This document shows, piece by piece, positions 27,901 through 35,600 of a DNA stretch of 64,000 nt (positions are counted from its first letter, which is position 1; each line of letters opens with the position of its first letter). Origin of the DNA: Phycisphaeraceae bacterium (GTDB lineage: Bacteria > Planctomycetota > Phycisphaerae > Phycisphaerales > Phycisphaeraceae); the NCBI GenBank assembly GCA_020851465.1, contig JADZCR010000001.1:248001-312000 (forward strand), given 5' to 3'. Below the pieces are notes generated by a model. That model did not search any database. It was given only the letters and a program-made list of their open reading frames with translations, and was not told the DNA's origin. Made by a program: the position numbers and the translations under genes.

Positions 27901-27952
27901 CCCCGCAACGATGCCTGCTGCGACCTCACCCGCTACGCATCGCGCGGAGTAA
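21911..27952 (+). CDS. nSTAND-type NTPase with membrane anchor, beta-propeller and TPR repeats
   Basis: A 2013-residue signal-transducing NTPase. Residues ~17-420 are a novel-STAND (nSTAND1-like) ATPase: NPWPGLEAFSEDYRDYFFGR lead-in, Walker A GQSGLGKTS (57-65), Walker B VLVFDQFEE (146-154), then a winged-helix region ending ELTHDVLV. A basic coiled coil and a single membrane helix follow (about 445-468), then a charged coiled coil (470-515). Residues ~540-1180 read as WD40-like propeller blades with repeated LAAVDENKKLWLI- and VAFSPNDDLLYIR-type strands. Residues ~1435-1960 are TPR repeats (LLNLAVNNEPTNYVAWLHRG and others), and the tail is Pro/Thr/Ala-rich. STAND proteins oligomerise on ligand binding through such repeats and switch on an effector, here probably the SIR2-TIR protein encoded just upstream with a 4-nt overlap. 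The ligand is unknown. Confidence 0.8.
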   Translation: MTASALNTDNLSVDRQNPWPGLEAFSEDYRDYFFGRSHETSEIQRLVTRETLTVLFGQSGLGKTSLLQAGLFPLLREQDYLPIYIRLDHGDTPPTLIEQVKLAITKAARESGTDAPSATAEITLWQYFQDRSVEFWSKRNRLLTPVLVFDQFEEIFTLGARNDSTRARGQSFLRELADLVENRPSESVRRQIEEGKLDAGKYLFDEPCVKVILSLREDFLANLEGLRPLMRSINQNRMRLLPMTIRQGLEVIQRAGGNLVEPEVAQQIVNFVAGRAGAPNVEKEEADDEMLEQHAVQPALLSLFCRELNNRRLARGQSRITADLLADSRDEIIAAFYERAMSQVSEATRVFVEDHLLTRSGFRDNIALESALDEPGVTRDALDALVRQRLLRVEERLGVQRIELTHDVLVAPVRASRLRRQQREELARAKAREAESSHRLAKARKRTIRYVALTGLSLIILVCFTLVPWLFESNRKIKKQNEQIKTEIKRAEQEEAAAKKARQIAEEKTQEARVNLAKYYRRVLEEMIGASPAQPAAAGQILAQAVLNSNFSAPEAVRRLVRTPPMRIERMVELPGVVRHLCGSRDGRWLAAVDENKKLWLIDWFSGAPQAWPNPAAQAVVQSVAFSPNDDLLYIRLEDDTLVRWDYKRNAERGRRLLLSLPGGETSGRVEHAAVVNDVSNESLPIAVSFDGSTVAAARADGGVVALFFAGREEPTRLDMFLPRGGTSHEKRSDDRSDQDNVALDDTRDHASTQIRVTPTLGFVGVGRRIVLSSPLGPMVWDPPTPPVGSSGGVSAGISRPWLIKGLAPGATIMDTSATSLLVQQLDGCVEVSATDLRNPDYSVALNTHPPIGSRRIVGPFVNDSLTAKGNRVEVARSGSVNQIILTPGPVTAMRWRADGRGVAIATADVSGARPGAGVIRLFVADEDLPINPGMDWGQPIGSDAAGQIITLRPGPSVVVYDAARRFANQAYRVSGSGLIVAAGIHGDEVLIARADNASVSVGPLPWKQPRFVIPGTGRMDAVFNAKGNMVAIANEGRITIYETTAGLSMAAIKPPASAPAPEGYESRNPNLSRAESIAWAGSIMAFNPEGTLIAWASPTSTEGVIADTTSGRILTSFFTRSPARAMGFGPRNESLLITTNQGLTVVDVASGRTVLTDLSRDPQAIYQAADALVLIPNAENPSHLWELLPDRPAWQQLDKDPRGFFEMLQRDSGVQLQGEGDNVVALSDEAQEKLLKTAVVSAIDPDVAQMLRLHAETVAAFEALEANPPAEISTLPQQARDIVKNFMAFSNAHPMLTTPLLDLYRRRWDLFSIAKPTVSTAQFVAWRDAVASAAPVQRVALLENALASFVLSEDDRADLASQLGLGLLTWPNASEAVLTRGVEVLRLARNLGYQNFYAMEAVPAAVKKRPDYLALFTADYLENKSRPLWDNPKPGEEDLPGALELLNLAVNNEPTNYVAWLHRGIVLRRMQRYKESIQSYNEAATCPGIDATERARAYANMGIAYKVQGLPFYDKALQSFDKAIAIAPDFEFTYQVRYDLFVAMGEYGKAAEDIKKRIELKAPDEASLRFTRAKMLYLARTPDDADAEMDRAMSLVGRDTYTAWARKARTLRETFLVNYRPAAAEAYDKAISLFPAPTTDAQRQALALLLAERGSVRRTLLRFSDAEADFKQALGLDPKSHWAMAELGGILYDFAAFSEAAAQLKSAVAGPGANDDWAWNRLARATEKLGKAATATEYFLRATELHAGWLLDLASHYRRMGDAEAAERTLNEAMKYPRWRALALIMLGQMPQRTDPRTPETLFAEAEKAAAAENSRANRALARALLGRFDEAEADLLSVEKKYPGDYSLLFTRALVESIRAGAASPQTRPRLIAVALVRLARAVEVFSADSLALVSSLELKPLADDAEFKLLVRATLTPYAKGERLILLARFHALLAARLSKLGGLEADTATEITRAVNCLRDAQQMGYPNTDQVLAEDAFEIVRHPPNPPQPTTAPATMPAATSPATHRAE

Positions 27953-30506
27953 CGTGTTTCTGCTGGCTTTTCCCTGGATCTATTCCAAAGGCCTTGAGTG
28001 ATCCCTTGGCGAGATAAACGCGCTCCAGCGTGAGCAGGTGCAGCGTCGCAGGAATCCATCCGAAAAGGCAGACAACCACGTCCAGCACGATCTGCACCAC
28101 GGATGTACGGATCAAAAATCGCCTCATCACTCTGGTTGCGGTAAACGTCAGAATCAAAAACACAAGAAAGCACACAAGCGCAATCTGGAGTCCAAGCGTA
28201 AGCGTTTGAGAGGTCGGCATGTATCGCCCCGACCAGACAGCCGCGACCAGCATTGCGCCAAGAACAATCATCGTGACAATCAATGCGATGCGCAATGGTA
28301 GTGACAGCGCGACCGCTCGCAGCCCCCGCCGGGAGCCAACCTTCAGAAATTGTTCGAGTCTCCGCAGCCGTTTCGGGTCGTCAAACACTTCCGCCACGCG
28401 AAGAAACGGCCAGTCTTCCTGCCTGGTATCGCTTTCGCCCGGCGACGGAGAGTAATACCGCGCCGTCATTTGATATCCGCAATACATCAGCGTGTAGGCT
28501 TCAATGTCAGCAAATGAGTCAAGATCAGTCCGCAGGAGCGGCAGCAACCGCTGAACGCTCGCGGGTAGTCCGCTATCCGATTCGCCTGCGGGAATACTTG
28601 CTTGTTGTGGTGGCGCCTCCTTGGAGCCTTTATGAGCAATACTCGGCGATTCGATTCCGCGCTTAAGGTGAACAAACATCAGCCGTCGTTGCGCAGACGC
28701 TCTCTGCCGTGAAATGATTTCGCGGAACTGTGCAATACGCACCCGATTGAGCAGGATATGTGTAACCCGACCGAGCAGGCCCAGCGGATCCGTTCGGGGA
28801 ATCGGCACATCCGCCAACTGTGAGCCCGCATCGCTGACGAGCAATCCGGTGCAATCCTGTTCAATGAGGCTGGCGGTGCCCTGATTATCGTGGACGCCGC
28901 CATCTACGAGGGTGACCGCTGTATCAGGATACAGCCCCATAAGTAAGACTGGCGGGAAAATACCGGGCACACACGCCGAAGCGGCAACCGCTTTGCCCAG
29001 ACGTACCCGCCGATGACGCTGAGGGGCGTCGGCATAAAGCATCGGCTGGAGCCTCGCGTTGCTCTCCACCATTCGCACAAAGTGCGTACTCGCCTCGCCC
29101 ATTGATGTGGGAGTGAATTGCCAGTTGTGGCCGGTGTTGATGCTTGTCGAGTTGAGGATCAGCGTCGGCACCTTGGCGCGACGTCGCCAGTTCTGATCGT
29201 CCGGATGAAATTCCTTTTCTCCCGCGGGTTTAATGGTCAACTCGTTGAGCCATCGAGGGCCGTTATCGCAGCCGTCGCGCACACGGCTGTAGATTTCACT
29301 TTCAATCAATTCACCAATGTGATCCGCAAGGGTGTACGCGGGTTTTACAAGCACCTTGAGGTTGATCCATAGCGAAGCCAAGGCACGCGTGCGTACGTTG
29401 CGTTGGACTCCGGCAAGAAAGTCTTCGTGTAATCGATGAACAATATCGATGTAGTCCTGTCGCGTGATCTCGTGATCACTTTTAGTCTGAAGCAAGTGTC
29501 GGATTTCAAGATAAAGCTGGGCACCGAGAATCGAGCCGCCTGAGACGCACGAGAGCACCTCGATGGAGCGCAGCGCATCCAGCTCCGCCAGGCGGGCGAG
29601 GACTCCAATATGAAAAAGAGAGGCGCGGAATCCCCCGCCGGAGAGTGCAAGTCCCGTCTTGCCCCGGAGCGTTGAACGGAGTGCTTCGACCTGATCAGGC
29701 AGATAATCCGCAAGAAATCGCCACTCCGGCGTCGCGCTGATCGCCTGTTCGGTTTGGTCGGACGCTCGAAGCAACGCCAGTGACGCCAATTGCGATAGCG
29801 TTGATTCGCGCTGCCACTCCGTGGCGTCGAGCTGATCCGCCAACCCCAGCCATCGACCTGCTGCGTCAAAATCACCAAGCCCAAAATAGGCTTCCACAAG
29901 TGTCGCCACTGTCCACCATTGCTTTCGCAGTTGTTCGCCGCCCGGTTCGTTTATCCGCTGCGTCAGGGTTTCGACAACTTGCTGCCGCAGCTTTCGTGAT
30001 TCCTTGCGACGCAGATGCGAAGGATCGGGGATCAATCCGCGCTGGTATGAACTGCTTTCAATCTGCGACAAAACATCGAGGACAAAAGCCGCATTGATGG
30101 CGGTATAGCCAAGATCCCGGGCAATGCCCTCCCGCGCGCCTCGCAAATAAAGCGCAGCGGCGGCCTCGAGGTCCTGCTTGCGGCCGGTCAGAAACCACTT
30201 GCGCTTGTAAATGCCGCCCGCGACTCCGAGCGTCTCCTGATCGCGTGTGGTGGCTATGTCGGGGATCAGGTCCAGCGCTTCGTCATACCGTTCGTTGATT
30301 GGACGGTGTTTATCTTTTGCCGTGTAAAGAGCGGCGGCGGCAGCCATTTTGACCCGCATCGTTTCCGGCAACCCCTGCAGACGCGCTGCGCCATCCAGTA
30401 ATGCTCTGGCGCGATCGAATTGCTGCTGCTGCGCCAAGGCGCGAGCCTCTTTGAGCAGCGATGCCGCCGCCAGCGAAGGGTCGCAGTTATCCTGCACCGT
30501 ACTCAT
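27933..30506 (-). CDS. Patatin-like phospholipase with TPR/TRAFs-binding-like N-terminus and C-terminal membrane helices
   Basis: An 857-residue protein. Residues ~10-280 are helical repeats resembling the TRAFs-binding (tetratricopeptide) domain seen in bacterial conflict proteins. Residues ~283-560 are a patatin lipase: oxyanion loop SGGGFR (289-294), nucleophile Ser322 in CVSGGS (the first Gly of GxSxG is Cys) and the dyad aspartate Asp535 in VDGG. About three hydrophobic helices fill the last ~150 residues, anchoring it to the membrane whose lipids it would cleave. Patatin phospholipases are effectors in CBASS and other abortive-infection systems. The gene is convergent with the nSTAND gene and overlaps its end by 20 nt, and it is divergent from the SLOG gene (63 nt). 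The link to the neighbours is inferred from this packing. Confidence 0.8.
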   Translation of the reverse strand: MSTVQDNCDPSLAAASLLKEARALAQQQQFDRARALLDGAARLQGLPETMRVKMAAAAALYTAKDKHRPINERYDEALDLIPDIATTRDQETLGVAGGIYKRKWFLTGRKQDLEAAAALYLRGAREGIARDLGYTAINAAFVLDVLSQIESSSYQRGLIPDPSHLRRKESRKLRQQVVETLTQRINEPGGEQLRKQWWTVATLVEAYFGLGDFDAAGRWLGLADQLDATEWQRESTLSQLASLALLRASDQTEQAISATPEWRFLADYLPDQVEALRSTLRGKTGLALSGGGFRASLFHIGVLARLAELDALRSIEVLSCVSGGSILGAQLYLEIRHLLQTKSDHEITRQDYIDIVHRLHEDFLAGVQRNVRTRALASLWINLKVLVKPAYTLADHIGELIESEIYSRVRDGCDNGPRWLNELTIKPAGEKEFHPDDQNWRRRAKVPTLILNSTSINTGHNWQFTPTSMGEASTHFVRMVESNARLQPMLYADAPQRHRRVRLGKAVAASACVPGIFPPVLLMGLYPDTAVTLVDGGVHDNQGTASLIEQDCTGLLVSDAGSQLADVPIPRTDPLGLLGRVTHILLNRVRIAQFREIISRQRASAQRRLMFVHLKRGIESPSIAHKGSKEAPPQQASIPAGESDSGLPASVQRLLPLLRTDLDSFADIEAYTLMYCGYQMTARYYSPSPGESDTRQEDWPFLRVAEVFDDPKRLRRLEQFLKVGSRRGLRAVALSLPLRIALIVTMIVLGAMLVAAVWSGRYMPTSQTLTLGLQIALVCFLVFLILTFTATRVMRRFLIRTSVVQIVLDVVVCLFGWIPATLHLLTLERVYLAKGSLKAFGIDPGKSQQKHVTPRDA

Positions 30507-30569
30507 AGCTGCCCCGAAGTGAGGCCTTCAGAATAGCACGATAAGGAAAGGCTCTGTTAAACTCGACGC

Positions 30570-32504
30570 ATGGCAAAGCCGGAAGATCAAACCGGACCCC
30601 TGCCGCTGGTGATCGGGGTGACGGGTCACCGCGATCTGGTTGAAACCGATCACGCCTCTCTTGTTACCGCTGTCGAAAAAGCCTTTACCGACTTGCGTCG
30701 CGCCTTGCCCCGCTGTCCGCTGGTTGTGCTATCCGCCTTGGCGGAGGGTGCCGATCGGCTCGTAGCCGAGGTGGCACTCAAACAGGGGGCTTTGCTCGTC
30801 GCCGTGCTTCCCATGCCACAGGCCGAGTACGAAAAAGATTTTACAACCTCGAAATCGATCGAAGATTTTCGTCGGCTGCTGGTCGCTTCGACCTCGGTAA
30901 TCACGGTTGACGGCCACGGCCTGGTCCCCGGTGAGCCGCGCAGCGCCAGCTATGCGCGTGTCGGCGTGTACCTGGCCCGCTACTGTCAGGTGCTGTTGGC
31001 GCTCTGGGACGGCGATCCCACGGAAACGCAGGGCGGCACGTCACAGGTCGTTCGCTTCAAGCTTCGTGGTGCGCCGCCCTTGTCCAACCTGCTTGACCAG
31101 TCGCTCGACGTGCCCGAAACCGGTCCGGTATATCACATCGTCACTCCGCGCGTTCGAGGTTCGGAGATACGAGGCAAGCCGTTTGAGCTTATCAAGCTGT
31201 TTCCGCCCACACCGGCCGGCCAGCCCGAATCCTCCACAGATCTGAGCAATGGCTTCGACCTCATCGCACGATTCAACCGTGATGCGATCAAGCACGGCAT
31301 CGATGCCGGCCTGGACGCCACTCCGTTTTCTCCAATCCCCGACACGTTGCCGCCGGACACCCAGGCAAGACTTCATAACATCGACGCCTATCACTCGCTC
31401 GCGGGTGGTCTCTCCACGCGATTTCAACGCCGCACACGAGTGGCGTTGCGCGGCGTGGCTATCCTGAGCCTGCTCGCGTTGGCGGCCCATCAATTTCATA
31501 TCCGCGGATGGACCCCGCATAACTTCTGGCTGGGCACCTTTATCGCCTGCCTCGCCGTCGCCTATGGATGGTATTGGTTCACGATCAAGCAGCGAAATTA
31601 TCAGAATCTCTATCAGGACTACCGCGCACTGGCCGAGGCGATGCGTGTGCAATATTTCTGGCTCCTCGCAGGAATTCAGGACAGCGTCCGCGACCATTAC
31701 CTCCGCAAGCATCGCGGTGAAATGCGCTGGATCAGAGCTGCCATCTCCAACTGGTCCCTCGGCGCGTCAACAGCCGTCACGTCGATGACAGGTCGATCCA
31801 AAGCTCTTGAGCTCGTACTCACCCATTGGGTGCGTCATCAGTTGGACTATTACACAAGCCGCATCGTGCCGCAGGAGCGACAACATCACGCGCTTGAGTC
31901 CTGGACGAGATCGCTGATCATCGTCAGCGTGCTTAGCTTTATCACGATTACCGCCTTTGGTGTCACGGGTCACGTCAACGAGAAGCCGCCGTATCTGAAC
32001 CCCTGGGGAGCAGCCGTTGTTCTGGCCTTGACTATCCTGGGATGCGGCTACGCCATTTTGCGCAGCCGAAATATCAGCCATACCCCCTCTCCGCCCGGTG
32101 CCTCCGCGGGGCGTGGTTCCGTCACACCGTGGCCGCTGGCATTTGCGATGACCGGCTATGCGGCGCTGACGGCTCTGGCGCTCTACCTTGCCTGGACCGC
32201 AACCGACGCACACGTACCGGATCGAATCAGCGACGCCCTGGCGGTCGCGGGCATCCTCGCTGCGGTGACGGCTACCATCGTCCACTTTTACGCGGAACGA
32301 CTTGGTTTTGGTGACCACTTGCGGCTGTACACACGGATGCGCGACAGCTACGCCCGTGCCGACATGCTGCTCACGGAAATGATCGCTCAAGGCCGCGAAC
32401 AGGAAGCGAGATCCGTGCTTCTGGAACTTGGTAAAGAGGCCTTGGCGGAGAATGCAGACTGGCTCCTGCTCCACCGAGGTCGTCCGGTTAACATCCCGCA
32501 TTGA
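30570..32504 (+). CDS. SLOG-type nucleotide-binding domain fused to transmembrane helices
   Basis: A 644-residue protein. Residues ~12-210 form a Rossmann-like domain of the SLOG (SMF/DprA-LOG) kind: IGVTGHRDL (15-23), LSALAEGADRLVAE (54-67), LPMPQAEYEKDF (80-91), and LALWDGDP (143-150). Two helices at about 292-308 and 318-337 follow, as in SLOG-associated 2TM effector proteins, then a long helical segment. Four more hydrophobic stretches come between about 445 and 590. SLOG domains bind nucleotide-derived ligands (for example the ADP-ribose isomers that activate Thoeris), and membrane-helix partners are thought to form pores. Function here is inferred. It starts at ATG 30570, 63 nt from the divergent patatin gene, and belongs by content to the same putative locus. 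Confidence 0.7.
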   Translation: MAKPEDQTGPLPLVIGVTGHRDLVETDHASLVTAVEKAFTDLRRALPRCPLVVLSALAEGADRLVAEVALKQGALLVAVLPMPQAEYEKDFTTSKSIEDFRRLLVASTSVITVDGHGLVPGEPRSASYARVGVYLARYCQVLLALWDGDPTETQGGTSQVVRFKLRGAPPLSNLLDQSLDVPETGPVYHIVTPRVRGSEIRGKPFELIKLFPPTPAGQPESSTDLSNGFDLIARFNRDAIKHGIDAGLDATPFSPIPDTLPPDTQARLHNIDAYHSLAGGLSTRFQRRTRVALRGVAILSLLALAAHQFHIRGWTPHNFWLGTFIACLAVAYGWYWFTIKQRNYQNLYQDYRALAEAMRVQYFWLLAGIQDSVRDHYLRKHRGEMRWIRAAISNWSLGASTAVTSMTGRSKALELVLTHWVRHQLDYYTSRIVPQERQHHALESWTRSLIIVSVLSFITITAFGVTGHVNEKPPYLNPWGAAVVLALTILGCGYAILRSRNISHTPSPPGASAGRGSVTPWPLAFAMTGYAALTALALYLAWTATDAHVPDRISDALAVAGILAAVTATIVHFYAERLGFGDHLRLYTRMRDSYARADMLLTEMIAQGREQEARSVLLELGKEALAENADWLLLHRGRPVNIPH

Positions 32505-32639
32505 CCCAAAAGCTTCCGGGAAAGAATCAGCCCAAGAGCGTTGGAACCCGGCAGCTTCGTACTGCGTCCAAGGTCTCAACGGGTCACGCCGGCATATTCC
32601 GCCAGGTTTCCCCTGTGTCTTTTCACGATCGGAGCACCC

Positions 32640-35600
32640 ATGCTTCACTCCTTTTTCCGGATCTGGCTTCCCACTTTGTTGCTCATTGTTGCAACCGCCG
32701 CTCTTATTGTTCAGGCTCAACCTGAACCCGCAGCCATGACGCCGGAGTCGTTACGAAAGAAGGCGACGAAAGCAATGAACGACGGCAACTGCAACATTGC
32801 CTACGAGACTTATCGCAAGCTGGTGCTCGATCCCGCGGCCGATCCCGCTCGTGTCAGCGCGGACCTGAATGAGTCGGTACAGGCCCTGCGAAACCTGGGG
32901 CGGCCAAACGAAGTGGATGCGTATGTCGAAGATGCCGTCGCGCTGCACAAGGGCAACTGGCGTTTGTTGGTGCAGGCCGCAACCATCTATCTCTACAGCG
33001 AGCACCAGGGCTTCATCGTGGCGGGGAAATTCGAGCGCGGACCGCACCGCGGAGGAGTCGGCGGCAGGCGCGTCTGGTCCGATGAACGAGATCGCGTGCG
33101 CGCTCTACAACTCATGCAGCAGGCTATGCCGCTGGTTCTAAAAGACGGCGACAAGGCGGAAGCGGCGCAGTTTCATCTCAGTCTTGCACAGTTCGTTCTT
33201 GGTCAGCGCGGCGATTCCGACGCGTGGCGGTTGCAATACCTGACCGACCTGACAAAGCTGCCCGACTACGACGAGAACTATCCATACCACTATTACAACG
33301 GCAATTCCAAAGGCGCACCGGTTAACGCTGACGGCTCTCCGGTTCTGCATCACATTCCCAAAAGCTGGAACAACGCACAGTCTGATGGTGAGCGGTGGCG
33401 CTGGTGCCTGATGCAGGCAATGGAGCTGGACGTCACGCGCAAATATGAAGTGCAGTTCAACTACGCTAATTTTCTTCATCAGCAATTCGGCGTCCAGACC
33501 ATGACCTATGCCTATTCAGGCATGCGCGGCTTTGGCCGTGACGACGAAGACGATGACACAAGAAAAAACGAGTCAGGAGTTTACGAGGTCAAAACTCTCG
33601 ACGAGAGCGAAACCATCGCCCGGCTGGCAAACGGCATCAAACGGTTCAAGCTCGCTGACGAGTTCAACCCCATCCACGTACTCCGTGAATTGTTGTCGTC
33701 AAAAGACGTCAACTATGCGTGGCGTGCTGCTGAAATGCTTGCTCAGATTTTTGAAGATCGCCAGCAGTACGACAAAGCCGCCGACCTCTGGCGGCAACTC
33801 GTCGCCAATTACGGGAACAACGACCAGAAAGCGAACTGGCAGCGCCGGCTCGATCAAATCGTCAAGAATTGGGGCCAGTTCGAGCCTATCGGCACACAAG
33901 CTGCGAATGAAGCGGCAAAGGTCGGCTTTCGTTTCCGTAACGGCGACCATGTTTCCTTTGAAGCGTTCCAGATCGACGTCAAAACGCTCCTCAACGACCT
34001 GAAAGACTACATCCGAAACAAGCCGAAAGAGGTCGATTGGAATCGGTTTGATGTTAATAATCTCGGCTACAACCTCCTTGAGCGCGACCAGAAATACGTT
34101 GGCGAGAAGGTCGACGCCTGGGAGCAGGATCTCAAGCCGCGTGCCGGACATTTCGATCGACTGATTGAGATCGAGACGCCGTTGAAAAAGGCAGGGGCGT
34201 ATCTGGTCACGGCCAAAATGAAGGATGGCAACGTCAGCCGGATCGTCTTATGGATCGCTGACACCGCCCTGATTAAAAAGCCGCTGGACGGCGGGATGTT
34301 CTACTTCGCCGCCGATGCGGTTTCGGGTAAACCCATCGCCAAAGCGAACCTCGAATTCTTCGGCTACCGCACGCGATGGGTGCCCAATGACGCCAAAGAT
34401 CGGGGTGGCGGGCACTATGTCATTGATACGCAGAATTTTGCCGAGTTCACGGATGCCGACGGTCAATTTCTCAGCAAGCTGCCCAACGACAACGACCGCA
34501 ACTCCTACCAGTGGCTGATTACCGCGACAACACCCGAAGGTCGGCTCGCATATCTGGGCTTCACCAACATTTGGGCGGGGCGGTATTACGACTATCAATA
34601 CAACCAAACCAAGACGTTTGTCATCACCGATCGGCCGGTCTATCGCCCCGACCAGACGGTGAAGTTCAAAGCCTGGATTAATCACGCCCAGTATGACCAG
34701 AAGAACAAGTCCGCCTTCGCCGGCCAGAAATTCGCCGTTGAAATTTATGATCCTCGTCACGAAAAAGTCTGGGCCGGAACCCTCACCGCAGATGAGTATG
34801 GCGGCGTGGATGGCGAACTATCGCTTCCGAAAGACGCGGCGCTCGGCGTGTATCAGATTCTGTTTATCAATCACGGCGGAGTCGGCACCTTCCGTGTCGA
34901 GGAATACAAGAAGCCGGAGTTCGAAGTCAGCGTCGAAGCGCCGACGGAGCCGGTCATGCTTGGCGACAAGGTGACCGCCACGATCAAGGCCAACTACCTC
35001 TTCGGCGCGCCGGTTACCGAAGGCAAGGTGAAGTACAAAGTTCTCCGCACTGGGTTTGAAAGCACGTGGTACCCGCTCGCTTCGTGGGACTGGTTCTATG
35101 AGCCGGGCTACTGGTGGTTTGCCTGTGACTATCCGTGGTATCCCGGCTGGGGGTATTGGGGTTGCAAGCGGCCGTGGTTCCCCTGGTGGGGTTGGCGTCC
35201 CCCTCAACAGCCGGAGTTGGTCGCCGAAGCCGAGGCGCCATTAACCGCCGACGGCACGGTGAAGGTTGAGATCGATACCGCGCTGGCCAAAGCCATCCAC
35301 GCCGACGAGGATCACCGCTACGAGATTACTGCTGAGGTCACAGACGCATCGCGCCGCGTGATTGCCGGCAAGGGAACGGTGCTGGTCTCACGTAAACCTT
35401 TCAAGGTTTATGCCTGGGTAACCCGCGGCTATTACCGAACCGGTGACGTGGTGGAGGCGTCCTTCTCCGCGCAGACACTCGACAACAAGCCGGTCAAGGG
35501 CACAGGGGTGCTGCACCTCTACAGCGTGACTTACGGCAAAGACATGAAGCCGGTCGAAAAGGAAGTCCAGCGCTGGGAGCTGCCTACCGATGAGTCCGGA

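Noticed and set aside
20505..32504. Direct call as Thoeris or Avs
   Set aside because: Thoeris has SIR2-SLOG plus separate TIR, and Avs has the effector fused to the STAND protein; the partition here differs, so neither name is applied.
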